Assembly (NCBI GenBank): GCA_963716085.1
Contig: OY970288.1
Location: 5,270,001-5,334,000 of the forward strand
Source: Persicitalea sp963716085
Lineage (GTDB): Bacteria; Bacteroidota; Bacteroidia; Cytophagales; Spirosomataceae
Direction of reading: 5' to 3'
DNA length: 64,000 nucleotides
The notes under the pieces were generated by a model, which was not told where the DNA came from, made no database searches, and worked only from the letters and a program-made list of their open reading frames with translations. Positions 40,820 through 48,183 of the stretch are shown piece by piece. Every line of letters starts with the position of its first letter. Position 1 is the first letter of the stretch. A program made the translations under genes and the position numbers.

Positions 40820-41869
40820 ATGCCATTGGGGTTACACACAACAGAATTGAATTTTGAGACAGTTAGGGATATAGGACAAGAAGGGAAAAATTCCCAAGTA
40901 TTTCTAGCTCATGATAAACAACTCGATGGAGAAATTGTTATCAAAAAAATTGAAAAAAGTAAGATTGTAAATCCGAATGAGTATTACGAGGAGGCCAAAA
41001 GATTATATGTTTCTTCTCATAGTAATGTTGTTGGAATAAACTATGGATGTTCTGATGCAGACTTCATATATATTGCAATGCCATACTACAAAAATGGATC
41101 TCTTAAAAAATTAATTACGTCGAAAAATCTAACAATTAGGGAAGTAATTCGTTATTCAATTCAGTTCTTATCTGGTTTGCACCATATTCACTCTAAAGGA
41201 TTGATACATTTTGATGTAAAACCTGACAATATTTTAATTTCCGATAGCGATGAAGCTCATTTATCCGACTTTGGTTTAACTAAGGCGATGAATGCGTTTG
41301 GATTTGCAGATCCTGGACAAATTTATTTAAAACAGGTTCCTCCTGAAACTTTTTCTAGTACTAATAAGACCATTCATTTTGATATCTATTTGTCAGGATT
41401 GACAATATATAGGATTCTTAATGGTGAGGATCATTTCAATAAACAATTAAATAAATTCACGAGTCAAAATCAGTACATAGATGCAGTAAAGGCTGGCGAT
41501 TTTCCTGATAGAAATAGCTATTTGTATCATGTGCCTTTGAAGCTGCAAAGAATTATTAATAAGGCTTTAAGTGTTGATGTACACGACAGACATAGAACAA
41601 TATTAGAATTGATAAATGAACTAAGTAGCATGGATGAAAATTTAGATTGGAGATTTTTAGAAATGCCTACATCTTATTCTTGGGAAAGAAATGATGATAC
41701 ATTTACTCACAAAGTAGAATTAGACTTTACAAAACCGCTAAGCTTGAATATTATTTCTACAAAAACAAATAATTTAACATTAAAAACTCGACGCAATAAT
41801 ACTCACTGTCATAATAATTTGACTAATTCAAATGTATTTTCTAAAATTAAGCAAGCCTTAAAATCATGA
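40820..41869 (+). CDS. Hanks-type serine/threonine protein kinase
   Basis: A 349-residue soluble eukaryotic-like kinase. The kinase domain spans about residues 10-275: a glycine loop IGQEGKNSQVFLA, the lysine in IVIKKIEKS near 50, the catalytic loop HFDVKPDNILIS near 137 (HFD in place of HRD), SDFGLTKAM near 157 and VPPETFSS in the P+1 region near 178. All residues needed for phosphotransfer appear present. The last 75 residues are Asn/Thr-rich and unlike known sensor domains, and no membrane helix is seen. The gene follows the possible RNase H-fold gene after four bases and overlaps the next small gene by ATGA. The substrate is unknown. Confidence 0.9.
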   Translation: MPLGLHTTELNFETVRDIGQEGKNSQVFLAHDKQLDGEIVIKKIEKSKIVNPNEYYEEAKRLYVSSHSNVVGINYGCSDADFIYIAMPYYKNGSLKKLITSKNLTIREVIRYSIQFLSGLHHIHSKGLIHFDVKPDNILISDSDEAHLSDFGLTKAMNAFGFADPGQIYLKQVPPETFSSTNKTIHFDIYLSGLTIYRILNGEDHFNKQLNKFTSQNQYIDAVKAGDFPDRNSYLYHVPLKLQRIINKALSVDVHDRHRTILELINELSSMDENLDWRFLEMPTSYSWERNDDTFTHKVELDFTKPLSLNIISTKTNNLTLKTRRNNTHCHNNLTNSNVFSKIKQALKS

Positions 41870-42018
41870 AAATAAAAATCATCAGATATAACCAAAATGG
41901 ACTAACAAGAGCTGAAAATACGACACCAAAATTCTTCTTACCTAAGAAAGATTTAAACAAAGGCAACACAAAAATTACTACAATAGGCCATTATATAAAA
42001 GTGATGAAAAAGGATTGA
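41866..42018 (+). CDS. small basic protein (50 aa), third gene of the cassette
   Basis: A 50-residue reading frame starting at ATG 41866, which overlaps the kinase stop codon as ATGA, a common sign of translational coupling. The product begins MKIKIIRYNQNGLTRAEN and ends IKVMKKD, with many Lys, Asn and Thr and no hydrophobic segment. I do not recognise it. It may be a full small protein or the remaining start of a longer gene lost when the cassette was cut, because the palindromic repeat begins four bases after its stop codon. Base composition matches the rest of the cassette. Confidence 0.55.
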   Translation: MKIKIIRYNQNGLTRAENTTPKFFLPKKDLNKGNTKITTIGHYIKVMKKD

Positions 42019-42021
42019 TAG

Positions 42022-42054
42022 ATCCCCGCTAACCCCGATTTCTATCGGTATCAC
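42022..42054. repeat. GCTAACCCCGAT palindromic repeat, copy 1
   Basis: ATCCCCGCTAACCCCGATTT at 42022-42041 is identical to 43180-43199. It is followed by ATCGGTATCAC, so the second arm of the palindrome is partly lost. It marks the end of the A+T-rich cassette. Confidence 0.75.
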
Positions 42055-42239
42055 ATCACCACGCGTTTGCAACGAAAGCCGCCGACCGCCCCGAGCACAG
42101 AGCAGAGCCAGTAGAGAGCTATCAAGTGGGTCACGTTTTACTCCTTTTTCGCTACTTGTGCCCCACTCATCCCTGAAATTGCGGAGAGAATGGTTTTTTT
42201 GGAAAGTCGGCAAACAATTTTTAACCCTAAGCTTACCCT

Positions 42240-43172
42240 ATGGCCAATGCCCAATCGTCCAAAACTGCAATCTACGCCGCCATTGGGGCCAATCTGGCCA
42301 TTGCCATCTCCAAGTTCACAGCGGCGGCATTTACGGGTAGTTCGGCCATGATTTCTGAGGGCATTCACTCCGTGGTAGATACGGGCAATGGGCTGCTGCT
42401 GTTATTGGGTATTCGGAGGAGCCAAAGGGCACCGGATGAGCGACATCCCTTTGGGCACGGCAAGGAGTTATATTTCTGGTCGCTCATTGTGGCTGTCCTG
42501 ATTTTTGCCATCGGTGGCGGTATGTCCTTCTACGAGGGAATCGCCCACATACGCCACCCTAAGCCCTTGTCTGACCCTACCTGGAATTATGTGGTATTGG
42601 GGATGGCGGCCTGTTTTGAAGGGGTGGCGCTATATCTGGCTATGAAGCAATTCAATACCACCCGACACGGACGAAGCTTTATCAAGGCGTTGAAAGCCAG
42701 TAAGGATCCGGGTAATTTTGCGGTGATTTTTGAAGACACGGCGGCCTTGCTGGGGCTGTTGGTAGCGGCGCTGGGGGTTTTTCTGGGGCATCAGCTCGAC
42801 AACCCCTACCTGGATGGCGTAGCCTCACTCGTGATCGGGTTGATCCTATCAGCTACTGCGGCCTTTTTGGCTTACGAAAGCAAGGGGCTGCTGATTGGGG
42901 AGGGGGCAGATCCCATCGTGGTGGCAGGGCTCGAAAAAATTATTGAAGATGAGCCAGGCATTCAGAGTGTCAGACCCCCACTGACAATGCATTTTGGCCC
43001 CAATGAGGTGTTTTTGGCCTTAGACGTGAACTTCAAACCCGAACTTACGGCCATCGAGGTAGAACAAGCCGTGGTACTGCTCGAGACAAATATCCGGCAG
43101 GCCTTCCCTGACATCAAGCGGATATTTATCGAAGCCCGGGCTCTTTCACCTGACCGAAATACTTCGCGCTAA
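42240..43172 (+). CDS. cation diffusion facilitator family transporter
   Basis: A 310-residue CDF (cation efflux) protein. Six transmembrane helices are visible (about 12-32, 38-58, 85-105, 118-138, 165-185, 190-210), followed by a cytoplasmic C-terminal domain of about 95 residues (LGLEKIIEDEPGIQSVRPPL-like region). Metal-site candidates are in helix 2 (ISEGIHSVVDT) and helix 5 (VIFEDTAALLG), where the expected His/Asp pairs are H..VD and ED. The helix 5 pair lacks a His, so a metal other than zinc is possible. It should export a divalent metal in exchange for protons. It lies between two 20-base direct repeats (42022-42041, 43180-43199) that may mark it as a mobile cargo. Confidence 0.9.
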   Translation: MANAQSSKTAIYAAIGANLAIAISKFTAAAFTGSSAMISEGIHSVVDTGNGLLLLLGIRRSQRAPDERHPFGHGKELYFWSLIVAVLIFAIGGGMSFYEGIAHIRHPKPLSDPTWNYVVLGMAACFEGVALYLAMKQFNTTRHGRSFIKALKASKDPGNFAVIFEDTAALLGLLVAALGVFLGHQLDNPYLDGVASLVIGLILSATAAFLAYESKGLLIGEGADPIVVAGLEKIIEDEPGIQSVRPPLTMHFGPNEVFLALDVNFKPELTAIEVEQAVVLLETNIRQAFPDIKRIFIEARALSPDRNTSR

Positions 43173-43179
43173 TCCGTAA

Positions 43180-43214
43180 ATCCCCGCTAACCCCGATTTT
43201 AGATCGGTGTTAGC
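43180..43214. repeat. GCTAACCCCGAT palindromic repeat, copy 2, next to tRNA-Cys
   Basis: The arms 43186-43197 and 43203-43214 form a 12-base palindrome with one mismatch and a five-base loop. It starts with the same 20 bases as 42022-42041 and ends five bases before the tRNA-Cys 3' end. It could also serve as the tRNA terminator on the minus strand. Confidence 0.8.
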
Positions 43215-43218
43215 ATAG

Positions 43219-43289
43219 AGTCTGGTGTCAGAATCGAACTGACTACACTTGTTTTGCAGACAAGCACACATCCATTGTGCATACCAGAC
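43219..43289 (-). tRNA. tRNA-Cys (anticodon GCA)
   Basis: Read on the minus strand, a complete cloverleaf is seen. The acceptor stem is GTCTGGT with ACCAGAC. The D arm is GCAC-GTGT with a GG in the loop. The anticodon arm CTTGT CTGCAAA ACAAG contains GCA. The variable region is TGTA. The T arm is GTCAG TTCGATT CTGAC. Discriminator base 73 is T, as expected for cysteine. The CCA end is not encoded. A hairpin with a T-run ends a few bases upstream of its 5' end. Confidence 0.93.
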
Positions 43290-43292
43290 GGA

Positions 43293-43437
43293 CAAAAAAA
43301 ACCGCTTGCTACCTCGGTCGGCAACAAGCGGTTTAAAAATTTCTTTATCGACTCTCTAACAGCCAAACAAAGCCCACTCGTCACCTTTCGGGTAACAGAA
43401 AAACGAGTTGGGACAAGATGTGCTGGTTGAGGTGGTC
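43293..43437 (-). ncRNA. Candidate small RNA upstream of tRNA-Cys
   Basis: On the minus strand, a promoter-like TTG-N20-CATCTTTG (43474-43444) is followed by about 140 bases. These hold a two-tier hairpin with a GAAA loop (GTTACCCGAAAGGTGAC at 43396-43380) inside CCCAACTC/GAGTGGG arms, a linker, and a terminator hairpin with a T-run (43333-43294). In the GAAA stem one pair is G-T on the minus strand but C-A on the plus strand, which favours a minus-strand RNA. No reading frame is convincing. It matches no RNA family I know. Confidence 0.5.
43300..43333 (-). terminator. Terminator-like hairpin just upstream of tRNA-Cys
   Basis: AACCGCTTG/CAAGCGGTT arms (43300-43308 and 43325-43333) enclose a 16-base loop and are followed on the minus strand by a T-run (43299-43294). 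The tRNA begins about four bases later, so either the tRNA depends on readthrough or the hairpin is a processing site. Confidence 0.7.
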
Positions 43438-43443
43438 ATCCTG

Positions 43444-43474
43444 CAAAGATGCGAAGCGTTTTTTGAAATAGCAA
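43444..43474 (-). promoter_or_regulatory. Putative promoter of the candidate small RNA
   Basis: On the minus strand TTG at 43474-43472, a 20-base spacer and CATCTTTG at 43451-43444, close to TAnnTTTG. It faces the tRNA-Cys and diverges from the TIGR03643 gene. Confidence 0.45.
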
Positions 43475-43570
43475 CGCCGCCCGGAAATTTGGCCGCTGCT
43501 AACATTGGGTTTAAATTAGTGTTAGCCGGTAATTTTTAAACAGCATTTCCCCTACGCTGTTTAATACAGA

Positions 43571-43864
43571 ATGAAAGAAAAAGAAGAAACCAACCCACTA
43601 TCGCCCCGCGACACGGATCGCATCATCGAAATGGCCTGGGAAGACCGTACGCCCTTCGACGCCATCGAGGCGCAGTTTGGCCTCGCGGAACCGGAGGTCA
43701 TCGTTTTGATGCGCCGTTCGTTGAAGCCCGCTTCGTGGCGGCGTTGGCGGGCGCGGGTGCAGGGCCGCAGCACCAAGCACGCCCTCAAATCGAGCGAAGA
43801 AATGCACCGCTTCAAAAGCGATCGACAGCGGTCGATTTCGCGCAATAAAATCAGCAAAAGATAG
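43571..43864 (+). CDS. TIGR03643 / DUF2805 family protein
   Basis: A 97-residue protein of the TIGR03643 family, which is widespread in Bacteroidota and other groups and has no known function. Family landmarks are DTDRIIEMAWEDRTPFDAIE near residue 14 and FGLAEPEVIVLMRRSLKPAS near 36, followed by SWRRWRARVQGRSTKHALK, a highly basic segment. It has a helix-turn-helix-like look, with Arg-rich helices that may bind nucleic acid, but that is inference. It opens a plus-strand stretch whose next gene is a broken epimerase. It diverges from the small RNA candidate. Length is normal for the family. Confidence 0.88.
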   Translation: MKEKEETNPLSPRDTDRIIEMAWEDRTPFDAIEAQFGLAEPEVIVLMRRSLKPASWRRWRARVQGRSTKHALKSSEEMHRFKSDRQRSISRNKISKR

Positions 43865-43872
43865 AAAATACA

Positions 43873-44150
43873 GTGACCCAAAAACGAATATTTTTTACCG
43901 GAGGGTCGGGAAAAGCGGGCAAGCACGTCGTCCCATACCTCCTCGATCGGGGGCATCGCGTGATGAATGTGGATCTGAAGCCGTTGGACCATCCGGGCGT
44001 GGACAATCTGATTGCGGATATTACGGATTCGGGGCAAATGTTCAACGCCATGAGCTCCTACGCTGGGCTGGACGAGCTGGAAGCCGGTACTGGCTTCCCG
44101 AAATTCGATGCGGTCGTGCATTTTGCGGCTATACCCCGGATTTCCCCGCA
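43873..44150 (+). pseudogene. NAD-dependent epimerase/dehydratase, truncated
   Basis: The first 93 or so codons (from GTG 43873) encode the start of an extended short-chain dehydrogenase/epimerase. The Rossmann loop IFFTGGSGKAGKHVVPYLLD is near residues 5-24, followed by NVDLKPLDHP, and VVHFAAIPRI near 83. At about 44150 the homology stops at a palindrome (44151-44173), and the rest of the frame (SAERQLSHSPPGGHQQPKYI) is not epimerase-like. The downstream two thirds of the gene, including the YxxxK motif, are absent, and the next gene begins on the other strand. This looks like an insertion-deletion relic. Confidence 0.8.
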
Positions 44151-44173
44151 GTCGCTCGGCTCCGCCGAGCGAC
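44151..44173. repeat. Palindrome at the epimerase break point
   Basis: GTCGCTCGG, a CTCCG core and CCGAGCGAC form a perfect hairpin exactly where the epimerase homology ends. A second GC-rich hairpin-like piece (AGCCCTCCGGGCGGTC) follows at about 44185-44200. This resembles a REP-type insertion. Confidence 0.65.
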
Positions 44174-44272
44174 AACTATCCCATAGCCCTCCGGGCGGTC
44201 ATCAGCAACCTAAATACATTAAGGCAAAAGCCCGGTCAACCCGACCAAGCCTTTACCAAAAAATACAAACCA

Positions 44273-46420
44273 TCAACTCTCCACCTTCCCATTCCACTCC
44301 TCCACAAACGGCTGCCGATACAACCTTTTCCCCGTCGCCTTAAAGAACGCATTCGCCACCGCGCCACCCGTGGGGGGCAGGGCGGGTTCGCCGAGGCCGG
44401 TAGGGTCGATGCCATTGTCCACGAAATTCACTTCCACTTCGGGAATTTCCTGCATTCGGATGAGGCGGTACTTGTTGAAGTTGCTTTGGTCGGGGACGCC
44501 GTCGGTGAAGGTCAGTTGGCTGTACATGGCGTGGCCGATGCCGTCCACCACGCCGCCCATGACTTGTTGCCGGGCACCGCTTTGGTTGATGACGATGCCG
44601 CAGTCCACGGCGGCGATGATTTTGGTCAGTTCCGGCTTACCCGCCTTCATTTCCACCTCGCCGACTTGCGCGACGTACGATAGGTGCGAGTAGTACAGAC
44701 TGAAACCCTGATTTTTGGACTTGTCCTTACCCCAGTTCGATTTTTCGGCGGCGAGTTTGGTCACGGCGATCATGCGGTCCACGTCGTAGCGCACGTCTCC
44801 CGCCGGATTTTTCTTGGCCTTTTCCAGCAGTTCCAGCCGGAACTGAATCGGGTCTTTTCCGGCGGCGGTCGCTACTTCGTCCAGGAACGACTGCTCGGCG
44901 TAGGCCAGGAAGTTGGTGATCGGGGCGCGCCATGGCCCGGTCGTGATGGCCGATTTGTGTTCGGCAGAGTCGATCAGTAAGTTATCTACTGCGCCCGCTG
45001 GGAAGTTGTTTTCCCGCGTCGGGTTGCCGGCGTTGATGCCCGCACCGCGCAGCTTGTAGCCGATCATGTTGCTCTGGGCGTCGAGGGCGGCTTCGAAGCG
45101 GTACTTCACCGCCGGACGGTAGTCGCCGCCCGTCATGTCGTCCTCACGGCTCCAAATCAGTTTGATCGGCGCCTTGGTCAGGGCCGAAATTTTTACGGCT
45201 TCCATCACGAAGTCAGCGGCCAGGCGGCGACCGAAGCCGCCACCCATGCGGGTCATTTCTACCGTAATCTTTTCTTTGGGAATACCCAGGTACTTGGCGG
45301 CTTCGCCCTGCGCGCGTTCCGGCGTCTGGGTCGGGCCGATGAGTTCGGCCCCGTCGGGACGGACATGGGCGAAGAAGTTCATCGGTTCCAGCGGCGCGTG
45401 CGACAGGAAGGGACATTGGTACTCGCTCTTGACGACCTTGGCCGCGCCCTTGAAGGCTTTGTCCGCGTCGCCTTCCTTCCGGCGAACTTCGGTCTTGTCC
45501 GAGTTGAGTAGTTCGTCAAAAATACGCTCGTGGTCGCTGGTACTTTCCAAGGTGGCTTCCTTCTCGTAGTCGATTTTCAACGCCTTGCGGGCCTTCATCA
45601 CCTGCCAGGTCGACTTGCCGACCACGGCCACGTTATTGTCGAACGTCACCACGTCCACGATGCCGGGCATGGCCTTGGCGGCGGCGGAATTCACCGATTT
45701 GAGTTTCATGCCAAATGCCTTCGGGCGCTCGACCACGGCAAACAGCATTCCGTCGCGGTAAAAGTCCAGCCCGAACAGCGGTTTGCCCGTGATGATGCCC
45801 TGGTTGTCCACGTTGCGGATGGAAGTGCCAATGAGCTTGAAATCCTTGGGATCTTTCAGCGGCACGTCGGTGGGCGTGGGTAGTTTGGCGGCGTCGGCGG
45901 CCAGTTCGCCGTAGGTCAGTTTTTTCTTGGAGCCTTTCAAAAGTACCGCGCCGCTCGCCGTCGTACATTGCTCGGGCGATACGCCCCAGCGTTGGGCGGC
46001 GGTATTGATGAAGAGTTGCCGCGCCGTGGCCCCGGCTTGCCGCAGCCGCTTCCAGGAGTGCGGAATAGAGCCGCTACCGCCCGCGACCTGCCGCTGGAAT
46101 TTTCCGGTGTCCAGCGGAGCTTGGGCGACGTGAACCTGTTCCCAGTCCACGTCGAGTTCTTCGGCGACGACGATCGGAAAGGCGGTTTTGATGCCCTGCC
46201 CCACTTCGGGATTAGGCGAGAAAATGGTGATTTTGCCATCGGGCGCAATGGCCAGGTAGCTGTTGAATTCGTGGCTCGGAGCCGTGGCTTCGGCCGCCGC
46301 GTCGAGGACGGCGGGTTTGGCGTCGGCGTTGCGCCAGTGGAAACCGAGCAGCACGCCGCCGCCCGCCGTGGCCGCCAGCTTCATGAAATCGCGTCGGTTG
46401 GTATTGGTCAGGTTGGACAT
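44273..46420 (-). CDS. molybdopterin-dependent aldehyde oxidase/isoquinoline-oxidoreductase-type large subunit
   Basis: A 715-residue molybdenum hydroxylase large subunit of the xanthine oxidase family, most like the beta subunit of isoquinoline 1-oxidoreductase. The N-terminal twin-arginine signal (NRRDFMKLAATAGGGVLLG) sends the folded enzyme to the periplasm. Landmarks are NSYLAIAPDGKITIFSPNPE near residue 55, EVGQGIKTAFPIVVAEELDV near 75, TRMGGGFGRRLAADFV near 385, and the active-site Glu region GAVANAFFKATGKRLYRQPF near 690. It oxidises or hydroxylates an aldehyde or N-heterocycle. It is paired with the iron-sulfur subunit upstream, and no cytochrome subunit is encoded nearby. Confidence 0.9.
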   Translation of the reverse strand: MSNLTNTNRRDFMKLAATAGGGVLLGFHWRNADAKPAVLDAAAEATAPSHEFNSYLAIAPDGKITIFSPNPEVGQGIKTAFPIVVAEELDVDWEQVHVAQAPLDTGKFQRQVAGGSGSIPHSWKRLRQAGATARQLFINTAAQRWGVSPEQCTTASGAVLLKGSKKKLTYGELAADAAKLPTPTDVPLKDPKDFKLIGTSIRNVDNQGIITGKPLFGLDFYRDGMLFAVVERPKAFGMKLKSVNSAAAKAMPGIVDVVTFDNNVAVVGKSTWQVMKARKALKIDYEKEATLESTSDHERIFDELLNSDKTEVRRKEGDADKAFKGAAKVVKSEYQCPFLSHAPLEPMNFFAHVRPDGAELIGPTQTPERAQGEAAKYLGIPKEKITVEMTRMGGGFGRRLAADFVMEAVKISALTKAPIKLIWSREDDMTGGDYRPAVKYRFEAALDAQSNMIGYKLRGAGINAGNPTRENNFPAGAVDNLLIDSAEHKSAITTGPWRAPITNFLAYAEQSFLDEVATAAGKDPIQFRLELLEKAKKNPAGDVRYDVDRMIAVTKLAAEKSNWGKDKSKNQGFSLYYSHLSYVAQVGEVEMKAGKPELTKIIAAVDCGIVINQSGARQQVMGGVVDGIGHAMYSQLTFTDGVPDQSNFNKYRLIRMQEIPEVEVNFVDNGIDPTGLGEPALPPTGGAVANAFFKATGKRLYRQPFVEEWNGKVES

Positions 46421-46423
46421 GGC

Positions 46424-46885
46424 TTAGTTGGTTTTAGTGGAAGCAAGTTTTACGGCTTCGCGGATGCGGTGGTAGGTACCGCAGCGGCAGATATTGCCGT
46501 TCATAGCGTTTTCGATTTGCTTGTCGCTGGGCTTGGCATTGCGCTTCAGAAGCGCGGCGGCGGTCATGATCTGGCCGGTCTGGCAGTAGCCGCACTGCGG
46601 CACATCGACCTCGTTCCAGGCCTGCTGCATGGGGTGGTCGCCCTTCTCGGACAATCCTTCGATGGTTGTGATTTTTGAATCGTTGACCGCTGAAACGGGC
46701 AACACACAGGAGCGCGTGGCGGCGTCGTTGACGTGGACGGTGCAGGCACCGCACTGCGCGATGCCGCAGCCGTACTTGGTGCCGACCAAGCCAAGGTTGT
46801 CGCGCAAAACCCACAGCAACGGCGTGTCGGGTTCAACGTCGGCTTGATAGGTTTGGCCGTTGATTTTCAGGTTGTATTGGGCCAT
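46424..46885 (-). CDS. (2Fe-2S)-binding small subunit of the molybdenum hydroxylase
   Basis: A 153-residue iron-sulfur subunit (IorA-like), partner of the large subunit whose gene starts three bases further on. The plant-type ferredoxin cluster site is GTKYGCGIAQCGACTVHV near residue 38, with the fourth Cys in TRSCVLP near 59. The second, alpha-helical cluster site is CGYCQTGQIM near 98 and ICRCGTYHRIREA near 132. All eight cysteines are present. No twin-arginine signal is seen, as usual, since it is carried out by the large subunit. The gene is first in the operon; the electron acceptor is not encoded here. Confidence 0.94.
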   Translation of the reverse strand: MAQYNLKINGQTYQADVEPDTPLLWVLRDNLGLVGTKYGCGIAQCGACTVHVNDAATRSCVLPVSAVNDSKITTIEGLSEKGDHPMQQAWNEVDVPQCGYCQTGQIMTAAALLKRNAKPSDKQIENAMNGNICRCGTYHRIREAVKLASTKTN

Positions 46886-47006
46886 AATGTATTGGTTAGT
46901 TTAGTTTTTAGGCTAAAGTAAGGAAAATTATTGGTTTACAGCGGCAAACTGCCTAAACTCGCCAAGAAACCGATGTAAAGTGTTCGGTAGTTCGGAAACC
47001 AACCTG

Positions 47007-48056
47007 ATGAAAACTTCTTCTATTCTTATACAACTCTTTCTACTGATCTCTTGCACCGCCGGGCTGGTTTCCTGCGTCGAGGAGATTGAGCTGCCGCCGC
47101 GCTCAGTGGCTTCGCGGCTAGTGGTGGAGGGGCTGATCACCAACGAAGCACCGCCCTATTCCGTGAAGCTAACTTATTCGAGTGCGTATAACTCGGTGCT
47201 TTTCGGTCAGGGCGAAACCCCGGTCAGCGGGGCCGTTGTCACAATTACGGAAGTTGGCGGACGCAGCATACAGTTGCAGCAGGATGCGTCGGCACCACTA
47301 TTCTACCGACAGCGCGACCCGGAATTTGTGGGTAAAGTGGGCAAAAGCTACCAGCTCACAGTAGCACTTGCCGACGGCATTCGTTACGTGTCGGAATCCG
47401 AACTGCTCAGTGAAGTCCCCGCCATCGACCGCCTTTACGCCGAGCACCGCCCTCGTGCCATAGACGATTTATTCAGCCCCGAGTATTACGAAGTCCTGCT
47501 CGACACCAAAGATCCCGCCGCGCCCGGCAACTACTACCGCTGGTCGGCTTACGGCTATGTGCCGCGCTTCTCTACGGGGGTGTCGCAAGGCTTCGCGGGC
47601 GTTTGTTGCCAGTATTGCTTCTATCCTATCTATGGTACGGGCTCCGACGTGAGATCCGACGCCCTCGTCAACGGCAGGACCATTACCCGGCAAGTTGTTC
47701 ACGCGTCGCCCATTTATTATCCCGGCCAGCACTTTATCGAAGTGAGGCAGTATTCGCTCACACGCGGTGCCTACCAGTTTTGGACAAGATTCGAGGAGCA
47801 GCGCAAACGAACCGGCTCGCTGTTCGACCCGCTACCCGCCTCCATCGACGGTAATGTTCACGAAGCAAGCGACCCTAACAAGCTTGCGTTGGGCTACTTC
47901 GGCGCGTCGGCGGTGGCTACGAAGCGGATGATTATTCCCGGCGACACCAACAGTGTGCGAAAGTTGGAGATTAAATACAGCGGTATTTTTGTCAAGCAAG
48001 GAGATTGTCGGCAGGTGTACAATCAGGGGCGGTTTGGGAAGCCGGAAGGATGGTAG
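47007..48056 (+). CDS. DUF4249 family lipoprotein
   Basis: A 349-residue DUF4249 protein, a Bacteroidota family usually encoded next to a TonB-dependent receptor. ATG 47007 (MKTSSILIQLFLLISC) gives a signal; a lipobox-like site is LVSC near residue 23, so it is probably lipid-anchored. The mature part begins VEEIELPPRSVASRLVVEGL, the typical family opening, with QLTVALADGIRYVSESELLS near 115. The C-terminal part contains a Cys pair in GVCCQYC near 200. It is thought to act at the outer surface with its receptor, but its function is unknown. It lies 127 bases upstream of the receptor gene on the same strand. Confidence 0.87.
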   Translation: MKTSSILIQLFLLISCTAGLVSCVEEIELPPRSVASRLVVEGLITNEAPPYSVKLTYSSAYNSVLFGQGETPVSGAVVTITEVGGRSIQLQQDASAPLFYRQRDPEFVGKVGKSYQLTVALADGIRYVSESELLSEVPAIDRLYAEHRPRAIDDLFSPEYYEVLLDTKDPAAPGNYYRWSAYGYVPRFSTGVSQGFAGVCCQYCFYPIYGTGSDVRSDALVNGRTITRQVVHASPIYYPGQHFIEVRQYSLTRGAYQFWTRFEEQRKRTGSLFDPLPASIDGNVHEASDPNKLALGYFGASAVATKRMIIPGDTNSVRKLEIKYSGIFVKQGDCRQVYNQGRFGKPEGW

Positions 48057-48183
48057 TTAGAAGGAGGAGGGATTTCTTCGACTCCGCTGACAAGAGTATC
48101 AATTGCCGGAGGCTTCAGCCACCGGATGCCGAAGAAAAAGAAGCAATCGAAACAGGAACCGTAGGGCAAAGCCTCGAATTTTA

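Noticed and set aside
43561..44175. A 204-codon minus-strand frame opposite TIGR03643 and the epimerase relic
   Set aside because: It is the antisense of the TIGR03643 gene and the broken epimerase gene, and has no recognisable motif.
44222..44254. Terminator for the molybdenum hydroxylase genes at the AAGGC...GCCTT hairpin
   Set aside because: Stem pairing is patchy and no T-run follows on the minus strand, so I could not support it.
48103..48183. Upstream ATG for the TonB receptor at 48103
   Set aside because: It would place 27 very basic residues before the signal peptide; TTG 48184 gives a normal signal.
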